Made by a program: the position numbers and the translations under genes. The notes under the pieces are model-generated. The model saw nothing but the letters and a program-made list of their open reading frames with translations, was not told where the DNA came from and searched no databases. A stretch of 64,000 bases of DNA, from the NCBI GenBank assembly GCA_026388715.1, contig JAPLJF010000010.1, positions 1 to 64,000 of the forward strand. The letters are read 5' to 3'. Of the stretch, positions 1 to 7,515 are shown one piece after another. Source of the DNA: Deltaproteobacteria bacterium. GTDB taxonomy: Bacteria > Desulfobacterota > Desulfobulbia > Desulfobulbales > Desulfocapsaceae. The stretch's first letter is position 1. Every line of letters starts with the position of its first letter.

Positions 1-97
1 GATTTACTGTTTGCCTCAATTTGGCTGAGAAAACGGCACAATTTCTTGCCGCTATGTCAATAGCTTTTTGTGATTTTTTTACAAATTTTTAACATAT

Positions 98-136
98 AGT
101 TTCAGTCATGCTGTTGGCTGAAACTCCAAACTCCAG
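98..136. repeat. hairpin repeat, copy 1
   Basis: AGTTTCAG at 99-106 pairs with CTGAAACT at 118-125. The 24 bases 113-136 recur exactly at 44601-44624, where a longer stem forms. No gene is seen in 1-325. The function is unknown; the copy at 44573-44624 sits where a terminator or REP-like element would be expected. Confidence 0.6.
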
Positions 137-325
137 TGAAAGAGATAGAAAGAGAGAAAAACTTAAATCTCTGTTTGCGCTAGTGGCGCGCCGAGTTTGA
201 CAGATCAGAGGAGTCAAGCACAGAAAGGACCACGCGGTTCCGAAGTTTCGACTACGACGAATAAGAAACAGTGCGACAACAGCACAGTTATAAGGAAAAG
301 ACTCAACTTGAGGAGATTATGCACC

Positions 326-622
326 ATGGCAAATACACACGATAGTTCCAAAACAATGAGTCAGGAGATGCAGAGCATCATGGATCGTGCCCATGCGCTC
401 GTGGACGCTACTTCTGGAGAGCTGGATGACCGGATCAAATCAGCCAGAGCCGCCCTGAAGGAACGCCTGGAATCAGCCAAGGGCGACTACGGCAAGCTTG
501 AAGCCCAGCTCCTGGACAAGGTTCAGGCCGCGGATGAGTTTATTCATGTGAAGCCATACTACGCCATCGGCGGCACCTTTATCGGCGGCCTGCTCCTGGG
601 CTGGTTCATGTCCAGGAAATAG
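326..622 (+). CDS. DUF883 (ElaB/YqjD-like) membrane-anchored protein
   Basis: Small protein of the ElaB/YqjD/YgaM family. E. coli members are anchored in the inner membrane by a C-terminal helix and bind ribosomes in stationary phase. The 98 residues give a long charged Ala/Lys/Glu helix (about 10-75, coiled-coil-like) and then a glycine-rich membrane segment (IGGTFIGGLLLGWF) ending in SRK, as in the family. The start is ATG 326 because AGGAG lies at 311-315. The frame is open from 197, but the extra stretch has no ribosome site and does not look like protein. The next gene begins one base after the stop, and the order matches yqjD-yqjE. The family call is firm; the ribosome role is only inferred from homologues. 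Confidence 0.8.
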   Translation: MANTHDSSKTMSQEMQSIMDRAHALVDATSGELDDRIKSARAALKERLESAKGDYGKLEAQLLDKVQAADEFIHVKPYYAIGGTFIGGLLLGWFMSRK

Positions 623-623
623 C

Positions 624-1013
624 ATGGACAGACTGCCGCTTTTCATCTCCGGGTTCTCAGGGGTTGCCGACCGGCTCGGTGGGATAGCAATCCAAATTAT
701 CGAGGATCGTTTGCAGCTCCTGGCTCTGGAGATGCGCGAGGCCAAGATTCGGTTTGTTCAGGCATTGCTCCTGGCCTGTGTGGGTGTGGTCTTTTCTCTG
801 CTCGGCCTCCTGTTGCTGGTTCTGGCCGGCCTGTATGTCTTGCCTCCTGAATGGCGGCTTTTGGGACTTGTTGTTACGGCAACGGTCAGCATACTGGCTG
901 GGGTGGTAGTCTTTATCGTCTTGAGCCGGCACCTGCAACGAAAAACACTGGCCTTTGACCAGAGCCTGGCCGAACTGAAAAAGGATACGATATGTTTCTC
1001 GACCAGGAACTGA
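624..1013 (+). CDS. YqjE-like / phage-holin-superfamily membrane protein
   Basis: 129 residues. An N-terminal amphipathic region (LGGIAIQIIEDRLQLLALEMREAKIR) is followed by two hydrophobic helices (about 47-70 and 77-100) and a basic tail. This is the layout of the YqjE / Phage_holin_3_6 family, usually encoded next to a YqjD protein as here. The start ATG is one base after the upstream stop, so the two are probably co-translated. The 3' end overlaps the next gene by 22 bases. The cellular role of the family is not established. Confidence 0.75.
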   Translation: MDRLPLFISGFSGVADRLGGIAIQIIEDRLQLLALEMREAKIRFVQALLLACVGVVFSLLGLLLLVLAGLYVLPPEWRLLGLVVTATVSILAGVVVFIVLSRHLQRKTLAFDQSLAELKKDTICFSTRN

Positions 1014-1198
1014 AAAAGATTCAGGAGGACAAGAACCGCTTGGCCATATGTTGTGACCTGCGTCGCCGTCTGGTTCATATCGAGGTCCAGGGTATCTGGT
1101 GCGGAGTGCGTCGCACGTTTTCGAATCTGTCCTTGGGGTTGGCCCTGGCTGAGCAGATTCTCAGTTTTCTGCGTGATCGCAAAGGCAGTCACCGCTAG
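992..1198 (+). CDS. small basic protein, third gene of the yqjDE-like operon
   Basis: 68 residues, strongly basic in the first half (KKIQEDKNRL, DLRRRL) and hydrophobic near residues 45-60. The start lies inside the 3' end of the YqjE-like gene in another frame, which points to translational coupling. The position matches YqjK, the third member of the enterobacterial yqjDEK operon, but sequence similarity to YqjK is not clear to me. It is best treated as a hypothetical protein of the same operon. Confidence 0.6.
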   Translation: MFLDQELKKIQEDKNRLAICCDLRRRLVHIEVQGIWCGVRRTFSNLSLGLALAEQILSFLRDRKGSHR

Positions 1199-1336
1199 CG
1201 CAATTAAAAGTGCATTGAAAGGAAGAACGAATGCTGTGGAATAATACTGTAATGCTGGCAACATAGGGCTGCTGGTCGTGGGAAGCAGGAAAGGATAAAG
1301 GGACACAAAACAGCAATGTGCAAAGGAGCGAGCAAA

Positions 1337-2086
1337 ATGCAAAAATTACTTTTTGGAATATTTTTTTTGGTGTTGGTCCTTGTATTTCCTCTTTCAACGA
1401 GGGCAAGGGTAGGTGTAGGCATTAACATTTCTTTGCCTGTACCCATCGTATTTGTTGCACCACCGGAGTTGATCGTGCTGCCTGAGACGGATGTTTATGT
1501 TGTCCCTGACGTAGAAGCGGATATCTTCTTTTACAATGGATGGTGGTGGCGTCCATGGGAAGGACATTGGTATCGCTCGCGCAGCTATGACTCAGGTTGG
1601 AGTTACTATCGCAGAGTTCCCTCTTTTTATAGACAGATACCCTCAGACTGGAGGAGTGACTATCGTGAGCATCGTTGGCGCGGAAATCAATGGGATTACC
1701 AACAAATACCTTACCCGCAAGTGCAACAGAACTGGAGTGGCTGGCAAAAGAGCGGGTATTGGGAGAAACAACAGACTTGGGGGGTCCAAGGTTTGCAACC
1801 CCGAATGCGATCACAACAATACCGGGGTGCAGGTCAGAAATTCCAAAAGTCTCAACCACAGCACTCACAGCAACAATACCGGGGTGCAGGTCAGAAATTC
1901 CGACAGGCTAAACCACAGCACTCACAGCAACAATACCGGGGAGCAGGTCAAAAACTCCAAAAGTCTCAACCACAGCACTCACAGCAACAATCCCGGGGCG
2001 CAGGTCAGAAATTCCAAAAGGCTCAACCACAGCATCAACAGGGAAAACAGAAAGGTGGGAAAGGAGGGGGAAAGGGTAACAACTAG
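1337..2086 (+). CDS. secreted Gln/Arg/Trp-rich protein with C-terminal tandem repeats
   Basis: 249 residues. The start is ATG 1337, preceded by AAGGAG at 1321-1326; the upstream in-frame ATG at 1316 has none. A signal peptide (FGIFFLVLVLVFPLSTRARA-like) leads into a Pro/Val stretch and an aromatic segment with YNGWWWRPWEGHWYRS and repeated WR/YY motifs, as in small exported YXWGXW-type proteins of Deltaproteobacteria. From about residue 159 come four 18-19-residue repeats with core QQYRGAGQKFQKSQPQ, then a Gly/Lys tail. The protein should be strongly basic and disordered, perhaps binding polyanions outside the cell. That role is inference. No catalytic domain is seen. Confidence 0.7.
   Translation: MQKLLFGIFFLVLVLVFPLSTRARVGVGINISLPVPIVFVAPPELIVLPETDVYVVPDVEADIFFYNGWWWRPWEGHWYRSRSYDSGWSYYRRVPSFYRQIPSDWRSDYREHRWRGNQWDYQQIPYPQVQQNWSGWQKSGYWEKQQTWGVQGLQPRMRSQQYRGAGQKFQKSQPQHSQQQYRGAGQKFRQAKPQHSQQQYRGAGQKLQKSQPQHSQQQSRGAGQKFQKAQPQHQQGKQKGGKGGGKGNN
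1811..2035 (+). repeat. four tandem 54/57-bp coding repeats
   Basis: The units are 1811-1864 (54 bp), 1865-1921, 1922-1978 and 1979-2035 (57 bp each), all in frame and each encoding QQ(Y/S)RGAGQK(F/L)xxxxPQH. The units differ by a few point changes, so repeat number could vary between strains. Confidence 0.9.
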
Positions 2087-2229
2087 GATGATAAAAGGTC
2101 CAACGGAAATGACGTGAAGAGCGTAGAGATCTTTATGTTCATTGAGTAATCCAGATAGATTTTACCGGCTTGCCAGGGGATTTATGAGCAAGAGGATTAC
2201 CCTGGATGATTACTCTGATCCTGTTAATC

Positions 2230-2261
2230 GTGTAGCTGCCGGGATTTGTGGGCAGTTACAC
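2230..2261. other. stem-loop between genes
   Basis: GTGTAGCTGCC (2230-2240) pairs with GGCAGTTACAC (2251-2261) around a 10-base loop, with one G-T wobble. No T-run follows, so it is not a classical terminator. It lies in the leader of the gene at 2309 and could be an attenuator or operator. Confidence 0.45.
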
Positions 2262-2308
2262 GGCAGGGATGGTTATAAACCAAATTAACACTATAAAGGT
2301 AGGGCTAA

Positions 2309-2530
2309 ATGAGAACAACCACACTTCTTGCCATTGTGCTTATTGCCCTGGGGGTCGTGGCCTTTGGGTATCAAGGGATCACGTATACGACCACAGAAAA
2401 GGTCGTCGATCTCGGTCCACTGCAAATGACGGCGGAGAAAACCAAAACGTTTCCGTTGCCGCCGATCGTCGGAGCTATTGCGCTCGTGGGTGGCATTGTG
2501 TTGCTGGTTATGGGAAGGAAAAAAGACTGA
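2309..2530 (+). CDS. small two-helix membrane protein
   Basis: 73 residues. Two membrane helices (about 5-24 and 50-68) flank a loop with TEKVVDLGPLQMTAEKTKTF. Small proteins with this loop are common next to stress and envelope genes in Deltaproteobacteria, but I know of no assigned function. The start ATG 2309 has a weak AAAGGTAGG upstream at about 2297-2305. Topology predicts the TEKVVDLGPLQ loop outside the cytoplasm. Confidence 0.7.
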   Translation: MRTTTLLAIVLIALGVVAFGYQGITYTTTEKVVDLGPLQMTAEKTKTFPLPPIVGAIALVGGIVLLVMGRKKD

Positions 2531-2610
2531 ACAAATTAGTTATGTGTAGTCTTTAAACAAGTTGCAGTGGCTGTATAAACTGAATAATTCACATCGATAA
2601 GGAACTCATA

Positions 2611-2720
2611 ATGATGAAGCGACTATTAATGGTGTCCACCTTGGTCTCCGCGCTATCTTTGTACGCTGGGTTTGCGTTGGCGGCATGATGATGGGACCTG
2701 GTGGTGGCCGTGGTCGCTGA
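2611..2720 (+). pseudogene. remnant of a tiny exported Gly/Met-rich protein
   Basis: ATG 2611, with AAGGA at 2599-2603, opens a clear 25-residue signal peptide (KRLLMVSTLVSALSLYAGFA) that stops at TGA 2686-2688. Shifting frame at that point gives MMGPGGGRGR and a stop at 2718-2720. This looks like the start of a Spy/ZraP-type or glycine-rich periplasmic protein broken by a one-base change. It could also be a genuine 25-residue leader peptide. Confidence 0.4.
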
Positions 2721-2819
2721 TCAGGGTAATGTTTATTAACACGGTGCCTCTTCGGATCTGGAACGTTAGATATACGGAAGTCGGAAGGCTGAAGATCACA
2801 TAGCGAGGATAGAGATCAA

Positions 2820-3164
2820 ATGATGATCATAGTCAGAACAATCATAAACGTGCTGCCAGAAAAGCAAAAGGAGGTTTTGCAAACCTTGCTTTCATTGATT
2901 GAACTGCCAGAAAAGGAAAAGGGTTGTCTGAGCTATGGTATCTTCGCTGATATCGAAGACGAAAATATTTTCAACCTGATTTCGGAATGGCAAACCCGAC
3001 AACATCTGGACCACCATATGAGGTCTGACAGATTCAGCGTGTTGCTTGGGACAAAGAGCCTTCTCAGCGAACCAATGAATATTCAAATCTTTACGGTCTC
3101 AGATTCTGAAGGATTCGAGGCGGTTAATTCTGTAAGAAAAAAAGAAACTTGTTTGCCAAATTAA
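2820..3164 (+). CDS. ABM-family (YgiN-like) putative quinol monooxygenase
   Basis: 114 residues with the dimeric alpha/beta-barrel pattern of the antibiotic-biosynthesis monooxygenase (ABM) family. It starts with the strand MIIVRTIINVLPEKQKE. A central CLSYGIFADIEDENIFNLISEW block contains the usual E-W, and HLDHHMRSDRF carries the conserved His pair of the YgiN group. Members oxidise quinols or remove reactive small molecules without a cofactor. The last 20 residues are extra and basic. The gene stands alone on its strand. The substrate cannot be read from sequence. Confidence 0.75.
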   Translation: MMIIVRTIINVLPEKQKEVLQTLLSLIELPEKEKGCLSYGIFADIEDENIFNLISEWQTRQHLDHHMRSDRFSVLLGTKSLLSEPMNIQIFTVSDSEGFEAVNSVRKKETCLPN

Positions 3165-3301
3165 TGCGCAAAGCCCGCGACGGTTTCACCCGCAGCCTTT
3201 GCGGGCAGTCCACCCATGATCTATCCTCTGCACGAGGAAACAAGGGGACATTTATCTAACGTTCCCTTTGATTTCCTAAACACCAAGGAGACTGAAAAGA
3301 G

Positions 3302-3449
3302 GGTTATATATGACCACCGGTTAAATATAACCCTCTTTGTATAGCTGTTAATGACTATCTGTCACCTGCTTTCTTATCTATTTATTCATAATAATCAAAA
3401 TGATGGGTGACGTGACGCTAAATATTAGGACTGTGGCACAAGAGTTGCA
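3302..3449 (+). promoter_or_regulatory. sigma-54 promoter with tandem activator sites, copy 1
   Basis: Upstream sites: GGTTATATATGACC (3302-3315) and GGTTAAATATAACC (3319-3332), 3 bp apart. The box GATGGGTGACGTGACGC is at 3402-3418. Fifteen bases later comes TGGCAC-AAGAG-TTGCA (3434-3449), an exact -24/-12 sigma-54 element, so transcription should start near 3460. AAGGAG precedes the lipoprotein start at 3562. The same modules recur at 5487-5634 and 22981-23127. The intergenic stretch 3165-3561 holds nothing else that I can identify. Confidence 0.8.
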
Positions 3450-3561
3450 ACTATAAAAGTGCTGAGCAAGAAGTATCTATTAAGGCGACTGATGAGTCTA
3501 TTGTGCTCTTTGATTCTTCAGTCAATTTTTCACTGTAAACTTGTAGAAAGGAGTAACCGCT

Positions 3562-3738
3562 ATGAAAAAGAAATATATCGTTATCCCCTATTTAGTTGTT
3601 CTTATGCTGATCGGCACCCTTGCGGCCTGTTCATCTAAAGAAAAAAGTACCGAAATTCAAAAAACCACGACGACGACCGAAAAGCCCATGATCCAGCACC
3701 AGCAGACCACCACCACGACGACTGAAGAAAGCAAATAG
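3562..3738 (+). CDS. small Thr-rich lipoprotein
   Basis: 58 residues. AAAGGAG lies just upstream of ATG 3562. A signal sequence ends in the lipobox LAAC (Cys23), so the mature protein should be acylated. The remainder is short and polar with two Thr runs (KTTTTTEK and QQTTTTTTEES), suggesting a flexible tether. It is the first gene after the sigma-54 promoter at 3434. The 3' flank (3736-3790) is a degenerate copy of the terminator region of the next gene, so the two probably arose by duplication. No function is known. Confidence 0.75.
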   Translation: MKKKYIVIPYLVVLMLIGTLAACSSKEKSTEIQKTTTTTEKPMIQHQQTTTTTTEESK

Positions 3739-3967
3739 TTAGTCGAGCCAGTTCAAAGTTCAGCAGCTTACAGGGAATGGCTCTGCCGGATGCAAATTGA
3801 TGAAAGAAAAAAACGAGTCCAATTTGCACAACAGGCTCAAAGCGTAAAAAAAATCCAGCCTGAGCAAGACAAGATCGGGAAGGAAGGAACAGCAGAGAGC
3901 AGTTTTTATAGCAACGTAGTGCCACAAGGCGATGGATAATAATTTCTCAAAAAACAAGGAGAAAACC

Positions 3968-4375
3968 ATGAAAAAAGTAATGCCATTCGTATTCACATTG
4001 GCCGTTCTGGTTATGCCATGCGCAGTCTTTGCCGAACAGGGACAGATGACTGTCCATTCGAGCAGCACGACAACGGAAAGCGCAGGGACGATCAGCGAGT
4101 TTGGCCCCGACACTATGGTAATTCGGTCGGAAACCAGCTCAGCTCCGATGCACTACAGCTACACGAAGAGCACAACCTATGTTGACGACACGGGTGCGCC
4201 TGTCTCCATAGAGACTGTTAAATCCGGTCTGCCGGTGACAGTTTACTACACCCTTGAAGGCGATCGCATGATCGCCAACAAAGTGGTAGTTCGGAAAACC
4301 ACGACGAGAACGATCGAACAACCCGCGGCCGAAGAGCGGACCGAGACCAGGACGAGGACGATCGAGACTAAATAA
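3968..4375 (+). CDS. exported Thr/Arg-rich protein
   Basis: 135 residues. ATG 3968 follows AAGGAG; an in-frame ATG at 3932 lacks a ribosome site. The signal peptide ends CAVFA-EQ. The mature part has a small beta-type domain (about 45-105: GTISEFGPDTMVIRSE, YVDDTGAPVSIE, GLPVTVYYTLEGDRMIANKVVV) and a charged TETRTRTIE tail. Similar periplasmic proteins occur near stress genes in Deltaproteobacteria, but I cannot assign a function. It probably forms one transcription unit with the lipoprotein at 3562 and ends at the terminator at 4403-4436. Confidence 0.75.
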   Translation: MKKVMPFVFTLAVLVMPCAVFAEQGQMTVHSSSTTTESAGTISEFGPDTMVIRSETSSAPMHYSYTKSTTYVDDTGAPVSIETVKSGLPVTVYYTLEGDRMIANKVVVRKTTTRTIEQPAAEERTETRTRTIETK

Positions 4376-4402
4376 GGTAGTCGATCCAGGACAACGTTCA
4401 GT

Positions 4403-4436
4403 AGCCCGCAGGGAATTGCCCTGCGGGCTTTTTATT
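4403..4436 (+). terminator. rho-independent terminator
   Basis: AGCCCGCAGGG pairs with CCCTGCGGGCT around a short loop and is followed by TTTTTATTTT. It ends the 3562-4375 unit. Confidence 0.9.
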
Positions 4437-4745
4437 TTCGGCGGACGAAACGACGTTCGACTGATCGCGGTACCGGGTAAAACAGGGGGCAGTATATTGA
4501 ATTATTGACAAAGACCCCGTCTGCTGGAGTCGCATTCCTTACATGGTAAGAATCGCACGAGTTATATAGCAGGCGGAATACCGTTCCACATCACCCGGCG
4601 TGGCAATCGCCGAATGGAAAACTCTTTCAAAGAGTATTGTTTTGCTGCCCTTTTATGTGCTAACCTGTCATTCGACAGACCAATTTAAAATCGTTTTTTT
4701 AAAACTTGTTAATCTTAACCCAAAAACATATAATCATCTCAAGAC
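4437..4745. other. intergenic stretch with no recognised feature
   Basis: About 310 bases without a convincing reading frame. A short palindrome (ACTCTTTCAAAGAGT, 4621-4635) is visible. The last 60 bases are AT-rich and probably hold the promoter of the DUF1003 gene. Confidence 0.5.
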
Positions 4746-5306
4746 ATGATAAAAAAACCTGAAGACATTGCCGAGAGGCTTCTTGGCGTACCCTATGAAT
4801 CATTGGATAAGCTCACCAAGAAGGTTGTCCAGCATGTTGCTGGACGAAGGCACATTTCCAGGAACACTGCCAAGGAGTTTGAGGCAAAGCCAACTCTGGG
4901 GCAGCGAGCAGCAGATGCGGTTGCGACTTTCGGTGGCTCCTGGACATTCATAACTCTCTTTGCTACAATCATGGTTGTCTGGGTTGGCTTGAATTCGTTT
5001 ATCCTTGTTAAATATGATAAGACTTTTGATCCCTATCCTTACATCTTGCTCAACCTGTTTCTTTCAATGCTGGCCGCCATTCAGGCACCCATAATCTTGA
5101 TGTCGCAGAACAGGCTTGCAGAAAAAGACCGGCTCAATGCGGAACATGATTATGAAGTCAATTTGAAGGCCGAGCTTGAGATCATATTGCTGCATGAGAA
5201 AATGGATTTATTGAGAGAGAGTCAGTGGAGCGAACTCTTGGTAATCCAGAAGGAACAACTCAAGTTGCTGGGGGATTTGACAGAGAAGAAGATCGCGGCT
5301 GAATAA
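4746..5306 (+). CDS. DUF1003 membrane protein
   Basis: 186 residues. An N-terminal polar part contains the family-typical GQRAADAVATFGGSWTFITLF. Two membrane helices follow (about 65-88 and 97-118, joined by DKTFDPYPYILLNLFLSMLAAIQAPIILMSQNR, the DUF1003 signature). The C-terminal helical tail is long and charged, probably a coiled coil (NRLAEKDRLNAEHDYEVNLKAE onward). Cytoplasmic orientation of both ends is expected. The biochemical role of DUF1003 is unknown. It is a single gene, and its start is the first ATG after an AT-rich leader. Confidence 0.85.
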   Translation: MIKKPEDIAERLLGVPYESLDKLTKKVVQHVAGRRHISRNTAKEFEAKPTLGQRAADAVATFGGSWTFITLFATIMVVWVGLNSFILVKYDKTFDPYPYILLNLFLSMLAAIQAPIILMSQNRLAEKDRLNAEHDYEVNLKAELEIILLHEKMDLLRESQWSELLVIQKEQLKLLGDLTEKKIAAE

Positions 5307-5486
5307 GGTTCGGATTTCGGTACCCGGCCATCGGTTTGGGCCCGCTCGTGCATTCAAACAGCGTTTTAGCTTGTTTCTTTTTAAGGTTTTTAGTCCGAAA
5401 TTGCTAAATTTACACTGGTTCAGTTTGTAGGGGAATGGTCAGCCACAATTGACAACCGATCTCACCCTATAAAATTCGGGGAAATA

Positions 5487-5634
5487 GGTCATATATGGCC
5501 CCATGGTTAAATGTGACCATTCTCCCGGGGCTGTTATTGAAGCCCTTGCAAATGCTTTTTTAGCTATTTATTCTCAAAAACAATATGATGGGTGATGTAA
5601 CGCTGAGTGCCTGGAGTCTGGCGCAGATATTGCT
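5487..5634 (+). promoter_or_regulatory. sigma-54 promoter with tandem activator sites, copy 2
   Basis: GGTCATATATGGCC (5487-5500) and GGTTAAATGTGACC (5505-5518) lie 4 bp apart. The box GATGGGTGATGTAACGC is at 5587-5603. After 15 bp comes TGGCGC-AGATA-TTGCT (5619-5634). Transcription would start near 5645 and run into the two-partner secretion genes at 5795. The -24 element carries one change (TGGCGC for TGGCAC), so it may be weaker than copies 1 and 3. The rest of 5307-5794 shows no gene. Confidence 0.78.
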
Positions 5635-5794
5635 TAATAGAAGTGAGTAATGGTGTATCCTGGTTGTCGTTTGGTGCCTCTGGGCTGGATATTCTTATCA
5701 GGGTTCCATAAAAAGTAATTAATATATACCTGTTCAAATTTGGGTTAATCGGTGAAGTTTGTCGTATTACACAACCACAACACGAGGACACGTT

Positions 5795-7454
5795 ATGTCG
5801 AAAGTAAAGTTATCATTTGCCGTTGCCTTATTGCTGTTGAACCAAAGCGCCTTTGCCGGGCGCTGGCGGTCAGATTCAGCAGATTCCGCCCGCGCCCATT
5901 CTGCAAAGAACAGTTCCGGAAATCCGGGTCGAACAAGGCCAAGCGCCGGCCATCCCGGCTTCGGATAACGTCAAAATTCTGGTCAAGTCGCTCCATGTGA
6001 CCGGCCAGACGCTCTATTCCGAAGACGAGCTGGTCAAGATCACGGGGTTCAGTCCGGGTGGCGAACTGACGCTCACCGAGCTGCGCACCATGGCTTCAAA
6101 GATTGCGGACCATTACCATGCGAATGGCTATTTTGTGGCGCAAGCCTACCTGCCGCCTCAGGATATCAAGGACGGGGCCGTGACCATCGCCATACTCGAG
6201 GGCCACTACGGCAGCGTCACCCTGAATAATCAGACCAACCTTTCGGATGGACTGGCGAGCGGATTGCTCGACGCCCCGGAATCCGGGACCACGATCTCCA
6301 TCGCCCCGCTTGAGAACCGCCTTCTGCTGCTCTCCGATACTCCCGGCGTGAACGTGAGCTCCACCATGACTCCCGGCACCTCGGTGGGTACGTCCGACCT
6401 GATCGTTGATTTGACTCCAGGGCAGCGTGTGACGGGGAGCATTGAGGCCGACAACGCCGGCAACTACTACACCGGCAGGTATCGTATCGGGGCAACGGTA
6501 AACCTCAACAATCCGCTGGGCCTCGGGGATGTATTGAGTGTGCGCGCGCTGACTTCGGGCTCCGGGATGAATTATGGCCGCGCGTCCTATCAGCTACAGT
6601 TAGGTAAGGCGACGGTGGGGGCCGCTTACGCTGCCATGAATTACGAGCTGGACGAGGAGTTTGGATTCCTCGATGCCCACGGTACAGCCCAGATCGCCAG
6701 CCTCTACGGCAGCTATCCGTTGATCCGTTCGCGCAACACCAATCTTTACGCCCTGGTCGACTATGATTATAAGACCTTTCTGGACAAGGTAGATATAACA
6801 TCAATGGTCATCGACAAGAACGTCCAAGTTGGGATGGGAGGCCTCGCCGGCAACCATCGTGACCGTTTAGGCGGTGGCGGGCTGACCACTTATTCGCTTA
6901 CCGGGACTACCGGTAATGTCGACATCAACACCCCTGAGGCGCTGGCCGTGGATGATGCGACGGCGCAAACCAACGGGAGCTTCCAGAAATTGGGTTTCAA
7001 CGCTGCGCGGCTGCAGAGCGTCACCGACAGGATAGCGCTTTACGCCGCGATCAACGGCCAGTTTGCCTCGCAGAACCTGGACATCTCTGAGAAGATGGCC
7101 TTGGGCGGCCCGTACGCGGTGCGGGCCTATCCAGTAGGCGAAGGTTATTCAGATGAGGCCTATGTAGCGACTCTGGAAGCGAGACTGCTGTTGCCGACGT
7201 TTTGGGAGAGCATGCCGGGGCAGATGCATTTGATTGGCTTTGCCGATACCGGCACGGGGACCATCAACAAAGATCCCTGGACGGATGAAGACAACCACAG
7301 AACTCTAAGCGGAGCGGGGATTGGTCTCACCTGGGCGGACTACAATAATTTTATGGTGAATGTGTGTTACGCCCACAAGCTGGGTAATGAGGTGGCGACA
7401 GCAGCCCCGGACGCGTCGGGCCAAATCTGGCTACAGGCCGTGAAATATTTTTGA
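5795..7454 (+). CDS. TpsB outer-membrane transporter of a two-partner secretion system (N-terminal frameshift)
   Basis: ShlB/FhaC-type Omp85-superfamily transporter that would export the TpsA encoded next. ATG 5795 opens a signal peptide ending QSAFA. The reading frame then shifts by one base near 5855-5862, and the continuous frame (open from 5853) supplies the rest. It begins with the Pro-rich linker QIQQIPPAPILQ, then a POTRA_2 domain (VKSLHVTGQTLYSEDEL ... GYFVAQAYLPPQDI ... AILEGHYG), then a 16-strand ShlB barrel with the loop-6 signature VRAYPVGEG and a C-terminal aromatic (KYF). One extra G in the CCGGGCGC run restores one frame. This may be a sequencing error or a young pseudogene. 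The sigma-54 promoter lies about 150 bp upstream. Confidence 0.82.
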
Positions 7455-7515
7455 GCAGGGTGAGCGAAACGAACACGTGCTTCACAAGTATTTTAATGAA
7501 TAATGGAGTGACAAT

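Noticed and set aside
3790-3939. 49-codon frame between the lipoprotein and the next gene
   Set aside because: No ribosome-binding site, Lys/Gln-rich with no family pattern, and its first part overlaps the decayed terminator copy.
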